Made by a program: the position numbers and the translations under genes
The notes under the pieces: generated by a model
The model's input: only the letters and a program-made list of their open reading frames with translations
Databases searched by the model: none
What the model was told of the DNA's origin: nothing
Shown: piece after piece, positions 55,797-64,000 of the stretch
How positions within the stretch are numbered: position 1 is the stretch's first letter
How the letters are laid out: each line of letters begins with the position of its first letter
Source of the DNA: Geodermatophilus siccatus
Lineage (GTDB): Bacteria; Actinomycetota; Actinomycetes; Mycobacteriales; Geodermatophilaceae
Reading direction: 5' to 3'
Length of the DNA stretch: 64,000 bases
NCBI RefSeq assembly: GCF_900103785.1
Contig: NZ_FNHE01000006.1
Span: 62,001 to 126,000, forward strand

Positions 55797-56957
55797 TCAT
55801 GACGGCAGTCGCAGCGCCACGGTCAGCGCCTCCACGGCGACCTGCGGCTTCACGTTCTGCTCCAGCGCCGTGCGGCAGTCCAGGACGGCGTCGATGCGGC
55901 GCAGCGCACCCTCCGGGCCGATCCGCCGGGCGAGCTCCTCCGCGTCGGCGCGGCGGTCGGGGTGGGCCAGGTGCGGTGCGTCGCCCCCGGTCGTGGCCAG
56001 CACCAGCGCGTCGCGGTACAGCGCGGCGAGGTCGACCAGCGCCCGGTCCAGCGAGTCGCGTCCCAGCCGGGTGGCGCGCGACTTCTGCCGCTTCTCCAGC
56101 TCCTTGAGGTGCCCGGCCCCGCGGCTGGCGGCGGCCACGCCGGGACCGCGGGCGCCGACCCCGAGGCTCTGCTTGACCGCCTCGGTCTCGGCGCCGTCGA
56201 GCTCGGCCGTCGCCCGGTCGGACTCCTCCCTGGCGGCGCTGACCAGGTCGTCGGCGGCGTTGAGGCAGGCGGCGAGCGAGACCAGCGACAGGGGCACGTC
56301 GAGGACCGCCTTGCGGGCCAGCCGGGCGTCCTCGTCGCGCGCGAGGTGTCGCGCGCGCCCGACGTGCCCGCCGGCGGCCGCAGCTGACCAGGCGGCCAGG
56401 CCTGCGTCGACGCCGTCCCGGCGGACCAGGACGTCGGCGACCGCGTCGACCGGGGGCTGCCGCAGGCCGACGACCCGGCAGCGGGAGCGGATGGTCACCG
56501 GCACGTCGTCGGGGTGCAGGCTCGGCGCGCAGAGCAGGAAGACCGTCCGCGCCGGCGGCTCCTCGAGCATCTTCAGGACCGTGTTGGAGGCCTGCTCGGT
56601 CATCCGGTCGGCGTCCTCGACCAGCACCACCTGCCAGCGCCCCTGCGACGGCGCCCGCCCGGCGATGCGGACCAGCTCGCGCACCTCGGCCACGCCGATG
56701 GACAGCCCCTCCGGGACGACGGTCTGCACGTCGGCGTGGGTGCCGGCGAGCACCGTGCGGCAGGCGTGGCAGGTGCCGTCGCCGCCGTCGGGGCACTGGA
56801 GCGCGGCGGCGAAGGCGCGGGCGGCGACCGACCGCCCCGACCCCGGCGGGCCGGTGAACAGCCAGGCGTGGGTCATCGCGGTGGGGTCGGCCACCGCGGC
56901 CTGCAGCTCGGCGACGACCGCGGGCTGGCCGATGACCTGCTCCCACACCCCGCTCAC
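55797..56957 (-). CDS. holB: DNA polymerase III delta' subunit
   Basis: HolB is part of the clamp loader. The 386 residues start WEQVIGQPAVVAELQAAV, with a Walker A variant GPPGSGRSVAARAFA (Arg in place of the catalytic Lys, so ATP binding is probably weak, as is usual for delta'). The zinc module is ALQCPDGGDGTCHACRTV. TEQASNTVLKMLEEPPARTVFLL and SRC in TIRSRCRVVGL follow. The C-terminal collar domain is long. GTG at 56957 has GAGGAGG upstream. It follows tmk after 74 bases, which contain a palindromic stop element. Confidence 0.9.
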   Translation of the reverse strand: MSGVWEQVIGQPAVVAELQAAVADPTAMTHAWLFTGPPGSGRSVAARAFAAALQCPDGGDGTCHACRTVLAGTHADVQTVVPEGLSIGVAEVRELVRIAGRAPSQGRWQVVLVEDADRMTEQASNTVLKMLEEPPARTVFLLCAPSLHPDDVPVTIRSRCRVVGLRQPPVDAVADVLVRRDGVDAGLAAWSAAAAGGHVGRARHLARDEDARLARKAVLDVPLSLVSLAACLNAADDLVSAAREESDRATAELDGAETEAVKQSLGVGARGPGVAAASRGAGHLKELEKRQKSRATRLGRDSLDRALVDLAALYRDALVLATTGGDAPHLAHPDRRADAEELARRIGPEGALRRIDAVLDCRTALEQNVKPQVAVEALTVALRLPS

Positions 56958-57012
56958 GCCGCCTCCTCGCTGGCCCTCGTCGGCCGCGTGCGCGGCGCTG
57001 CTGTGCCCATCG

Positions 57013-57034
57013 GTGAGCTCGCGAGCTCGCTCAC
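57013..57034 (-). repeat. Stop-codon palindromic element at the end of tmk
   Basis: Identical in all 22 bases to the element at the end of folB, with the tmk TGA as bases 2-4. It is 56 bases before the holB start. Confidence 0.8.
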
Positions 57035-57708
57035 GCGTGCACCTCCAGCAGCGCGCCGACCCGCTCGCGGACGTCGGCGGCGAGCTCCTCGACACCGCGG
57101 GTGGCGTCGAGCACCAGGTAGCGCCCCGGCTCGGCTGCGGCGAGGGCGCGGAAGGTGTCGCGGACCCGGTGGTGGAACTCCAGCGACTCCGACTCGAGCC
57201 GGTCGGCGACCGCCCGGCCGCGGGCGCGGGCGAGCCCGGTCTCCGGCGGCAGGTCGAGCAGCACGGTGAGGTCCGGGCGCAGCCCCTGGGTCGCCCAGCG
57301 GGAGATCGCCGCGACGTCGTCCAGGCCGATGGTGCGCCCGGCGCCCTGGTAGGCCAGCGAGCTGTCGACGTACCGGTCGGTCACCACCACCTCGCCGGCC
57401 GCCAGCGCGGGGCGCAGGACGGCGTGCGCGTGCTGGGCGCGGTCGGCGGCGTACAGCAGCGCCTCGGCGCGCGGGGACAGGCCGGTGTGCGCGCGGTCGA
57501 GCACGATCGCCCGGACGGCGGCGCCGGCGGGGGTGCCGCCGGGTTCGAAGGTGGCCCGCGCCGTCCGCCCCTGCGCGCTCAGCCACTCGCAGAGCAGCCG
57601 GACCTGGGTGGACTTGCCCGCGCCCTCGCCGCCCTCGAACGCGATGAACAGCCCGCCGGGTCGGCCGGCGGCCTCGACGGGGAGGGCGGGCGGACCGTCG
57701 TCGGACAC
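57031..57708 (-). CDS. tmk: Thymidylate kinase
   Basis: Tmk phosphorylates dTMP for DNA synthesis. The 225 residues have the P-loop FEGGEGAGKSTQVRLL, the dTMP-binding FEPGGTPAGAAVR, VVTDRYVDSSLAYQGAGR (DRY motif) and the LID-containing RGRAVADRLESESLEFHHRV. GTG at 57708 is chosen, as GGGAG precedes it and the protein starts close to the P-loop. An upstream GTG at 57753 is also open. holB follows, the usual tmk-holB order in many bacteria. Confidence 0.92.
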   Translation of the reverse strand: MSDDGPPALPVEAAGRPGGLFIAFEGGEGAGKSTQVRLLCEWLSAQGRTARATFEPGGTPAGAAVRAIVLDRAHTGLSPRAEALLYAADRAQHAHAVLRPALAAGEVVVTDRYVDSSLAYQGAGRTIGLDDVAAISRWATQGLRPDLTVLLDLPPETGLARARGRAVADRLESESLEFHHRVRDTFRALAAAEPGRYLVLDATRGVEELAADVRERVGALLEVHA

Positions 57709-57792
57709 GGGGCTCCCGGGTGGGTGGGTGGCTGGCGGCTCGGCGGCAGCCACGGTACCGGCCGGGACCGACGGGACCCGGCTCCCGGGCCC

Positions 57793-57798
57793 TAGGGT
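57793..57798 (+). promoter_or_regulatory. Candidate -10 box of a leaderless methyltransferase transcript
   Basis: TAGGGT ends six bases before the GTG start of the Tam-like gene. The arrangement matches the radA and DUF445 starts. Confidence 0.45.
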
Positions 57799-57804
57799 CG
57801 GGAC

Positions 57805-58593
57805 GTGACGAGCACCGCCTCCTGGGACCCCGCCGGCTACCTGCGCTTCGGCGACGAGCGGGCACGGCCGTTCACCGACCTGCTGGCCCGGGTCGGCGCC
57901 CGGGAGCCGCGGACCGTCGTCGACCTGGGCTGCGGCGAGGGCGCGCTGACCGCGTCGCTGGCGCAGCGATGGCCGGGCGCGCGGGTCACCGGAGTCGACT
58001 CCTCACCGGAGATGCTGGCCGCGGCCGCCGCGCACGCCGTCCCCGGCCGGGTGACCTTCACCCAGGGCGACGTGCAGGGGTGGCAGCCCGGCGAGCCGGT
58101 CGACGTCCTGGTCACCAACGCCGTCCTGCACTGGGTGCCCGGGCACGCCGACCTGCTGCGCCGGTGGGCCGGGCAGCTGGCGCCCGGCGGCTGGCTGGCG
58201 CTGCAGGTGCCCGGCAACTGGCGAGCGCCCACCCACGCGCTGCTGGCCGGTCTCTGCCGCGCGCCGCGCTGGGCCGGGCTCGTGGGCGACGCGGCACCGG
58301 CGGAGGACGCGGTGCTCGACCCGGCCGGCTACCTGGAGGTGCTCAGCGGCGCGGGGCTGACCACCGACGCGTGGGAGACGACCTACCTGCACGTGCTGCG
58401 TGGGGACGACCCGGTGCTCGGCTGGGTCCGCTCGACCGTGCTGCGCCCGGTGCTCGCCCGGCTCGGCGAGGACGACGCCGCCGAGCTGACCGCGGAGTAC
58501 GCCGCGGCGCTGCGCGCCGCGTACCCGCGCCGTCCGGACGGGACGACGCTGCTGCCCTTCCGGCGGGTGTTCGCCGTCGGGCACGCCGGGTGA
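57805..58593 (+). CDS. tam: Trans-aconitate 2-methyltransferase-like SAM methyltransferase
   Basis: This class I SAM-dependent methyltransferase has 262 residues. Motif I is VVDLGCGEGALTASLA. GVDSSPEMLAAAAAH, DVLVTNAVLHWVPGHADLLRRW and GGWLALQVPGNWRAPTH follow. The starting WDPAGYLRFGDERARPFTDLLARV and LQVPGN segments are typical of Tam, which methylates trans-aconitate, an inhibitor of the TCA cycle. GTG at 57805 is six bases after a -10-like box. It is divergent from tmk. Confidence 0.85.
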   Translation: MTSTASWDPAGYLRFGDERARPFTDLLARVGAREPRTVVDLGCGEGALTASLAQRWPGARVTGVDSSPEMLAAAAAHAVPGRVTFTQGDVQGWQPGEPVDVLVTNAVLHWVPGHADLLRRWAGQLAPGGWLALQVPGNWRAPTHALLAGLCRAPRWAGLVGDAAPAEDAVLDPAGYLEVLSGAGLTTDAWETTYLHVLRGDDPVLGWVRSTVLRPVLARLGEDDAAELTAEYAAALRAAYPRRPDGTTLLPFRRVFAVGHAG

Positions 58594-58597
58594 GCCG

Positions 58598-59356
58598 TCA
58601 GACGACCACGTTCGGCAGGCAGGAGCGGACCCCGCCGTCGGCGCCCCGCTCGAAGGCGTCGATGCGCTCCTGCGCGGTGCCGTGCGTCTCGGTCTGCTGC
58701 TCGCCGTTCTCGTCGATGTAGACCGTGCCCCACGCGTTCTCGCTGGCGACGGCGGTCAACGCGGCGGTGAACTCCTGCTGGTCACCCTCCTCCAGGCGCA
58801 GCAGCCCGTCGTCGACGGCGCCCTGCAGCGTGGCCCCCGCCAGGCAGTCGGCCTGCAGCTCGTAGGCCTCCTCCACCAGCGCCGGGTCGAGGTGGGAGAC
58901 GACCGAGTGGGCCCACTCGTGCGCGACGACCAGGTAGACGAAGCCGTCGCCGAGGTCCTGCGAGAGCAGCATCAGGTCGACCTCGAAGGCGAGGAAGTCC
59001 CCGATCGGGCAGTGGAAGGCGTTGCCCTCGGGGAGCAGCAGGTCGCCGCAGTACACCTGCTCGGCCGGGGCGTCGTAGAGACCGGGGGCGCGGGCGGCCG
59101 GCGCGAGTCCCGGCGCGGTGTAGCTGCCGGCGAAGTAGTCGTCCCAGTGGGTGCGCCACCAGGCGTCCACGGCGTCCAGCGCCATGGCGTAGTCGGCGTC
59201 GAGGTCGTCGGTCGCGGCGGCGCCGGACCCGGTGACCGGGATCGGCTGCGACGCGTACGCCGCCGGCTCCGGGCTGTCGGCCGCGGCCGGGGTGGCCGTG
59301 CCGAGGAGCACGGCGGTCACGAGTGCGGTCAGCAGTCGGCCTGCGCGCGTCGCCAT
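58598..59356 (-). CDS. Secreted neutral zinc metallopeptidase-like protein
   Basis: The product has 252 residues with a cleavable signal peptide (about 1-27, LLTALVTAVLLGTATPAAA). The putative zinc site HEWAHSVVSHLD fits an HExxH motif, with a possible third ligand in EEAYELQADCLAG, as in the neutral zinc metallopeptidase (YpfJ) family. Cysteines in VYCGDLLLP, FHCPIGDF, QADCLAG and RSCLPNVVV could form two disulfides. ATG at 59356. It is convergent with the tam gene with only four bases between stops. The substrate is unknown. Confidence 0.75.
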   Translation of the reverse strand: MATRAGRLLTALVTAVLLGTATPAAADSPEPAAYASQPIPVTGSGAAATDDLDADYAMALDAVDAWWRTHWDDYFAGSYTAPGLAPAARAPGLYDAPAEQVYCGDLLLPEGNAFHCPIGDFLAFEVDLMLLSQDLGDGFVYLVVAHEWAHSVVSHLDPALVEEAYELQADCLAGATLQGAVDDGLLRLEEGDQQEFTAALTAVASENAWGTVYIDENGEQQTETHGTAQERIDAFERGADGGVRSCLPNVVV

Positions 59357-59515
59357 GGTGTGGATCCCTCCGTCGCGGACGCCGCGGAGGCTAGGGGTGG
59401 GCCCCGCAGGGCCCGCAAGGTGCGCCGGGTCGCCGCGGCCCGCCGTGGGTGCGTTCGTGACCCGCGGTGGCCGCGACAGGCCGGTGCGTCGTCAACGACC
59501 CCTCCCCAGCCGGGC

Positions 59516-60280
59516 TCAGGCGGGGGTCAGCCGGTAGGCGTCGGTTCGGTGGGGCAGGTCGAGGAGGGCGCGGCCGCGGGTGTCGGGATGGGTGTCGAGC
59601 ACCGTCCGCACCTCTCGCAGGAACTGTGCCCGCCGGCCGTCGTCCATCGTGGCGACGTAGCTGCGGGTGGCGATGCCGGCGACCAGCCGCTCCGGACTGA
59701 GCCGTTGCACGGTGCCGGAGCGGTGGTGCTCGACCCGCGCGCCGAGCGCCCGGGCGAAGGCGTCGACGACGCCCCGGTCGGCCTCGTGGCCGCGCGCCTC
59801 GGCGGCCAGTGCCCGGCCGAGCGTGGCCACCCACGCGACCTCCTCGTCGCGGGTGTTCCACACCAGGCCGACCACGCCGTCGGGACGCAGCACCCGCTGC
59901 AGCTGCACCGCCGTGGGCTCCGGGTCGAACCAGTGCGCGGCCTGCCCGGCGACCACGGCGTCGACGCTGCCGTCGGGCAGCGGCACCGCCTCCGCGTCGC
60001 CGACGTACGCGGCCACCTGCGGGTACCTCGCACGCAGCTCGGCCAGCATCGGCTCGGCCGGGTCGACGGCCACCACCTCGTGCCCGGCCGCCAGCAGGAC
60101 ACCGGTGAGCAGGCCGGTGCCGGCGCCGAGGTCGAGCACGCGCCGCGGGCGCTCCCCCACCAGGGAGGTCACCGCGTCGGCCGGGTAGCCCGGCCGGTGG
60201 GTGGCGTAGCCGGCGGCGACGGAGCCGAACGAGGTCCGCCGCTGCCGCCAGGCCTCGGCGTCGGCTCCGCCGTCCGGCAC
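59516..60280 (-). CDS. SAM-dependent methyltransferase
   Basis: This class I methyltransferase (methyltransferase type 11) has 254 residues. The first part reads FGSVAAGYATHRPGYP, typical of small actinobacterial methyltransferases. Motif I is VLDLGAGTGLLTGVLLAAG, then VDPAEPMLAELRARYP, and VDAVVAGQAAHWFDPEPTAVQLQRVLRPDGVVGLVWNTRD. The substrate is not identifiable. GTG at 60280 begins eight bases after the topA stop, so it may be on the topA transcript. Confidence 0.78.
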   Translation of the reverse strand: MPDGGADAEAWRQRRTSFGSVAAGYATHRPGYPADAVTSLVGERPRRVLDLGAGTGLLTGVLLAAGHEVVAVDPAEPMLAELRARYPQVAAYVGDAEAVPLPDGSVDAVVAGQAAHWFDPEPTAVQLQRVLRPDGVVGLVWNTRDEEVAWVATLGRALAAEARGHEADRGVVDAFARALGARVEHHRSGTVQRLSPERLVAGIATRSYVATMDDGRRAQFLREVRTVLDTHPDTRGRALLDLPHRTDAYRLTPA

Positions 60281-60288
60281 GGGGACGG

Positions 60289-63210
60289 TCAGCGCGCGGG
60301 GACGGCGTCGCTGTCCGCCGTCGCCTTCTTCGTGGCCCTCGTGGCGGTCGTCTTCTTCGCGGCCGCGGTCTTCGTCGTCGCCTTGGCCGTCGTCTTGGTG
60401 GCCGTCGTCTTGGTGGCCGTCGTCGTGGTGGCCGTCGTCTTCTTGGCGGCGGCCTTCTTCTTGGTGGCCTTCTTCCTGGTGCTCGGGTTGGCGCGCCGGT
60501 CGGCCAGCAGCTCGGCGGCGCGCGCGAGGGTGATGCTCTCGACGTCGTCGCCCTTGCGCAGGCTGGCGTTGGTCTCGCCGTCGGTCACGTACGGCCCGAA
60601 CCGGCCCTCGCGGACGGTGATCGCGCCCTGGGTGACCGGGTCGGCACCCAGCTCCTTGAGCGGCGCCGCGGCGGCCCGGCGCCCCCGCTGCTTGGGCTGG
60701 GCGAAGATCGCCAGCGCCTCGTCGAGGGTGACGGTGAACAACCGGTCCTCGGACTCCAGCGAGCGCGAGTCGGTGCCCTTCTTCAGGTAGGGCCCGTAGC
60801 GGCCGTTGAGCGCCTGGATCTCCTCGCCGTCCGGCGCGGTGCCGACCGTGCGCGGCAGGGTCAGCAGCTTGAGGGCGTCGTCGAGGGTCACCGTCTCCGG
60901 GGACATCGAGGACAACAGGCTCGCCGTCCGCGGGCTCTCCTTGCTGCCCTCGGGCACGACGGTGGTGACGTAGGGGCCGTACCGGCCGGCCTTGACCACG
61001 ACCGGCAGCCCGGACTCCGGGTCGGTGCCGAGCTCGCGGTCGCCCGACGGCGCGGCGAGCAGCTCCTCGACCTTCTCCTGGGTCAGCTCGTCGGGGGCCA
61101 GGTCCTCCGGGAGGCTGACCCGGGGACCGTCCTCGCCGCCGACCTGCAGGTAGGGCCCGTAGCGCCCGACCCGGACGACGACCGGCTCGCCGTTCGGCCC
61201 GGTGGCCCGCAGCGGGATCGAGTTGACCCCGCGGGCGTCGATCTCCTCCAGCTGCTGGCCGATGACCGACTTGAGGCCGCCGGAGGCGGCGATCCCGCCG
61301 GCGTGCCGGCCCTCGCCGCCGAAGTAGAACTCCGTCAGCCAGTCCACCCGGCCCAGGTCCCCGGCGGCGATCTCGTCGAGCTCGTTCTCCAGCGAAGCGG
61401 TGAAGTCGTAGTCGACGAGCTGGGCGAAGTGCTGCTCCAGCAGGTTCACCACGGCGAAGGCCACGAAGGTGGGCACCAGCGCGGAGCCCTTCTTCCAGAC
61501 GTAACCGCGGTCCTGGATGGTCTGCATGATCGACGCGTAGGTGGAGGGGCGACCGATGCCCAGCTCCTCCAGGCGCGCGACCAGGCTGGGCTCGGTGTAG
61601 CGGGACGGCGGGGTCGTCGTGTGTCCCTTGGCCTCGAGCTCGCGGGTGTCGAGCTGCTGGCCGCGCTCGACCCGCGGCAGCCGGCGCTCGGCGTCGTCGC
61701 TGCCGTGGTCGTCGTCCCCGGCGGCGCCCTCGTCGCGCGACTCGACGTAGGCGCGGAGGAAGCCGGGGAAGGTGATGGTGCGGCCGCTGGCGGTGAACTC
61801 GACCGCCTCGTCGGTGCTGCTGCGCCCGGCCAGCCGGATGCTCACGCTCTGGCCCACGGCGTCGGCCATCTGCGAGGCGATCGTGCGCTGCCAGATCAGC
61901 TCGTAGAGCCGGAACTCGTCGCGGGCCAGCTGGCCGGCGAGCTGGCCGGGGGTGCGGAAGCTGTCCCCGGCGGGACGGATCGCCTCGTGCGCCTCCTGCG
62001 CGCCCTTGGCCTTCTTCGCGTAGCGGCGGGCCTCGGCCGGGACGTAGGCGTCGCCGTACAGCTCGCGGGCCTGGGTGCGGGCGGCGTTGATCGCCTCGTT
62101 GGAGAGGTTGGTCGAGTCGGTCCGCATGTAGGTGATGTGGCCGTTCTCGTACAGCCGCTGCGCCACCCGCATGACCTGCGCGGAGGACCAGCCGAGCTTG
62201 CGGCCGGCCTCCATCTGCAGCGTCGAGGTGGTGAACGGCGCGTACGGACGCCGCCGGTAGGGCTTCTCGTCGACCCGGCTGACGGTGACCTGCCGGCCCT
62301 CCAGCCGGGCGGCCAGACCCCGGGCGCCGGCCTCGTCGAGGTGCACGACCTCGCCGGTGACCCGACCGGTGGCGGGGTCGAAGTCGCGGCCGGTCGCGAC
62401 CCGGCTGTCGTCGACGCTGACCAGGCGGGCGCGCAGGGTCGTCGGCTCCCCCTCGTCGGCGCCGCTGCGCCGGCCGGTGACCGCGAAGGTGCCCTCGAGC
62501 GACCAGTAGTCGGCCGAGCGGAAGGCCATCCGCTCGCGCTCGCGCTCGACGACGATCCGGGTGGCCACCGACTGCACGCGGCCGGCCGAGAGCTTGGGGA
62601 GGACCTTCTTCCACAGCACGGGGCTGACCTCGTAGCCGTAGAGCCGGTCGAGGATGCGGCGGGTCTCCTGCGCGTCGACCAGCGCGGTGTCCAGCTCGCG
62701 CGGGTTGGCCACGGCACGGGCGATCGCCTCGGGGGTGATCTCGTGGAAGACCATGCGGCGCACCGGCACGCGTGGCTTGAGCGTGTCGACCAGGTGCCAG
62801 GCGATGGCCTCGCCCTCGCGGTCCTCATCGGTGGCGAGGTAGACCTCGCTGGCGTCCTTCACCAGCTGCTTGAGGCGGCTGACCTGCTGCTTGCGGTCGG
62901 GGCTGACCACGTAGAGCGGCTCGAAGGCGTTGTCGACGTCGACACCCAGCCGCGCCCAGGACGCACCCTTGTGCTCGGCCGGCACGTCCGCGGCGTTGCG
63001 CGGCAGGTCGCGGATGTGCCCGACGCTGGCCTCGACGACGTAACCGTTGCCCAGGTACCCGGCGATCTTCCCGGCCTTGGTCGGGGACTCCACGATGACC
63101 AGCGGCCGCCCACCGCCGGCGGCGGTCCGGCGGCGGGCAGGGGTGCTCGTGCCCCCGGAGGTCGCCGCGGCGGCCCGGGTGCCGGTGTTCGTGGTCTTCG
63201 TGGGTGCCAC
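60289..63210 (-). CDS. topA: DNA topoisomerase I
   Basis: TopA relaxes negatively supercoiled DNA and is essential in actinobacteria. The 973 residues start with a low-complexity Thr/Ala tail (about 35 residues), then the Toprim domain (LVIVESPTKAGKIAGYLG and ATDEDREGEAIAWHL). The catalytic Tyr lies in HITYMRTDSTNLS. Type IA core motifs include GRVQSVATRIVVERERE. The C-terminal part has several repeat domains (GRYGPYLQVGGEDGPRVSLPEDL, GRYGPYLKKGTDSRSL, GRFGPYVTDGETNASLRKGD), followed by a very Lys/Thr/Ala-rich basic tail (about 65 residues) that binds DNA without zinc fingers. GTG at 63210 follows AGGAG. Confidence 0.94.
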   Translation of the reverse strand: MAPTKTTNTGTRAAAATSGGTSTPARRRTAAGGGRPLVIVESPTKAGKIAGYLGNGYVVEASVGHIRDLPRNAADVPAEHKGASWARLGVDVDNAFEPLYVVSPDRKQQVSRLKQLVKDASEVYLATDEDREGEAIAWHLVDTLKPRVPVRRMVFHEITPEAIARAVANPRELDTALVDAQETRRILDRLYGYEVSPVLWKKVLPKLSAGRVQSVATRIVVERERERMAFRSADYWSLEGTFAVTGRRSGADEGEPTTLRARLVSVDDSRVATGRDFDPATGRVTGEVVHLDEAGARGLAARLEGRQVTVSRVDEKPYRRRPYAPFTTSTLQMEAGRKLGWSSAQVMRVAQRLYENGHITYMRTDSTNLSNEAINAARTQARELYGDAYVPAEARRYAKKAKGAQEAHEAIRPAGDSFRTPGQLAGQLARDEFRLYELIWQRTIASQMADAVGQSVSIRLAGRSSTDEAVEFTASGRTITFPGFLRAYVESRDEGAAGDDDHGSDDAERRLPRVERGQQLDTRELEAKGHTTTPPSRYTEPSLVARLEELGIGRPSTYASIMQTIQDRGYVWKKGSALVPTFVAFAVVNLLEQHFAQLVDYDFTASLENELDEIAAGDLGRVDWLTEFYFGGEGRHAGGIAASGGLKSVIGQQLEEIDARGVNSIPLRATGPNGEPVVVRVGRYGPYLQVGGEDGPRVSLPEDLAPDELTQEKVEELLAAPSGDRELGTDPESGLPVVVKAGRYGPYVTTVVPEGSKESPRTASLLSSMSPETVTLDDALKLLTLPRTVGTAPDGEEIQALNGRYGPYLKKGTDSRSLESEDRLFTVTLDEALAIFAQPKQRGRRAAAAPLKELGADPVTQGAITVREGRFGPYVTDGETNASLRKGDDVESITLARAAELLADRRANPSTRKKATKKKAAAKKTTATTTTATKTTATKTTAKATTKTAAAKKTTATRATKKATADSDAVPAR

Positions 63211-63403
63211 GGTGCTCCTGTCGGTGGTGCTCGGTGCAGGCGCCGGTGGTCCGGCGCCGGGCGACGCGGTCGCTGTCCGCGCGCCCTCGGCGACGCCACG
63301 GTAGGCCACGGGGCCGACGGGGAGCCCTGTGGCGACCCAACGTGGGCGTGCCGTCACCCGATCCAATGGCCGGCGGTCGCGCCGTGTTCCCGGGCCCAGC
63401 GCG

Positions 63404-64000
63404 TCATGCCGACTCCCGGACTCCGGCCACCACCTCGCCGACAGCAGCCAGCGTCGGGAAGTGCTCGCTGTAGTGCTCCCAGTGCATCATCACCGGACCG
63501 GTGGGGAGCTCGATGGCCCCGAAGTCGTCATCCCACGTCGAGTACTCCCCGTGCGCGTCCCACCAGGTGATCGGGTCTGCGGGAGACGACGCCTCGTACA
63601 CCTCGGCGACCTCGAGGCCCTCGGCGTCGTTGTCCACACCCGGGCTCCCGTTGAGGACGACCGCGTCCGCGGCCATCCTCCCGGGGGCGTCGGCGGCGGC
63701 GTCCACCACCCTGGTCCCGTAGCTGTGCGCACTGACCACGACCCGGGCCGGATCAGCGGCCCGAGCGGCGGAGAAGCCGTCCAGCGCGCTGTCCAGGGCG
63801 CGGCCGCCCGCACGACTGATCGACGTGCCGAGCGCACCGATGCCCATGGGAGGCCGGTAGCCGAACCAGGCCACCGCGGCCACCGCCAGCCCCGGCGCGG
63901 CAGCGCGGGCCGCATCGGCCACCGCGTCGGCGTTGCCTACCAGCTCGTCGAGGTCGCCGTCAGGCGTGTTGGTCATCCCCGGGACCAGGAGTGCGATCGA
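63404..64000 (-). CDS. Alpha/beta hydrolase, DUF1023-type, 5' end beyond the window
   Basis: The visible 199 codons run through the right edge without a start codon that fits; the frame reads SIALLVPGMTNTPDGDLDEL at the edge. The nucleophile elbow is SAHSYGT (G-x-S-x-G-like, His-Ser-Tyr). AAVAWFGYRPPMGIG precedes it, as in the DUF1023/YIIPGTG-type lipase-like actinobacterial hydrolases. A candidate catalytic Asp is in SSPADPITWWD, and His is in MHWEHYSEHFP. The internal ATG at 63976 is probably not the real start. The substrate is unknown. It is upstream of topA in the same direction. Confidence 0.75.
   Translation of the reverse strand, partial: SIALLVPGMTNTPDGDLDELVGNADAVADAARAAAPGLAVAAVAWFGYRPPMGIGALGTSISRAGGRALDSALDGFSAARAADPARVVVSAHSYGTRVVDAAADAPGRMAADAVVLNGSPGVDNDAEGLEVAEVYEASSPADPITWWDAHGEYSTWDDDFGAIELPTGPVMMHWEHYSEHFPTLAAVGEVVAGVRESA

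Noticed and set aside
61303..63570. A 755-residue plus-strand frame inside topA
   Set aside because: Shadow of topoisomerase I; no motif, and codon pattern fits the opposite strand.

Overview
The window is a very GC-rich, gene-dense stretch of an actinobacterial chromosome. Starts are often GTG, neighbouring genes often overlap by 1-4 bases, and CarD, Lsr2, an LpqE-like lipoprotein and a thioredoxin/mycoredoxin-type ArsC are present. Base composition, the leaderless-looking starts and the protein families fit Geodermatophilaceae (Blastococcus, Geodermatophilus, Modestobacter). That family assignment is inference; no species can be named from sequence alone. Most of the core follows the order known from Mycobacterium tuberculosis around Rv3579c-Rv3628: rlmB-cysS-ispF-ispD-carD, lpqE-radA-disA-membrane protein-mutY, clpC-lsr2-lysS-coaX-panD-panC-DUF2520, DUF3180-folK-folB-folP-folE-ftsH, and hpt-tilS-metalloprotease-dacB-ppa. 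Lineage-specific genes are inserted between these blocks.

Layout. 1-4 kb: a Hen1-Pnkp RNA end-healing, sealing and 2'-O-methylation cassette; the Pnkp gene runs off the left edge. 4-10 kb: a membrane protein, a tandem universal stress protein, a FetB-like permease, an HtrA-type protease, DUF445 and a small DUF4267-like protein. 10-14.4 kb: rlmB, cysS, ispF, ispD, carD. 14.4-18.6 kb: an accessory insert with a UbiA prenyltransferase and a photolyase / ECF sigma / repeat-bearing membrane protein run. 18.6-24 kb: lpqE-like, radA, disA, a membrane protein, mutY. 24-28.9 kb: clpC, a DUF4386 membrane protein, a STAS protein with a small partner, lsr2. 29-36.3 kb: lysS, coaX, nadC, nadB, panD, panC and a DUF2520 protein, combining CoA and NAD precursor synthesis. 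36.5-43 kb: an accessory insert with an SDR, a frameshifted coiled-coil protein, a LamG remnant and a compatible-solute ABC transporter whose binding protein looks circularly permuted. 43-46 kb: DUF3180 and the folate genes. 46-53 kb: ftsH, hpt, tilS, metalloprotease, dacB, ppa. 53-55.7 kb: an acetoin-reductase-like SDR, an arsenic cluster (arsC, arsR, arsI) without an efflux pump, and tRNA-Thr(CGU). 55.8-64 kb: holB, tmk, two methyltransferases, a secreted zinc peptidase, topA and a partial alpha/beta hydrolase.

The least ordinary signal is not a gene. At least nine copies of a 55-60 bp element lie at or just after stop codons. They share a core like CTCGCANGCTCG, but their outer arms differ from copy to copy and stay complementary within each copy. 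Two further short repeat families sit exactly on stop codons: a 22-bp palindromic element at the ends of nadB, folB and tmk, and a 38-bp segment that encodes the same C-terminal tail in RlmB and the DUF3180 protein. Together they look like a system of repeated gene-end structures, probably terminators or RNA processing/stability signals, that sometimes supply new C-termini (PanD and the DUF2520 protein).
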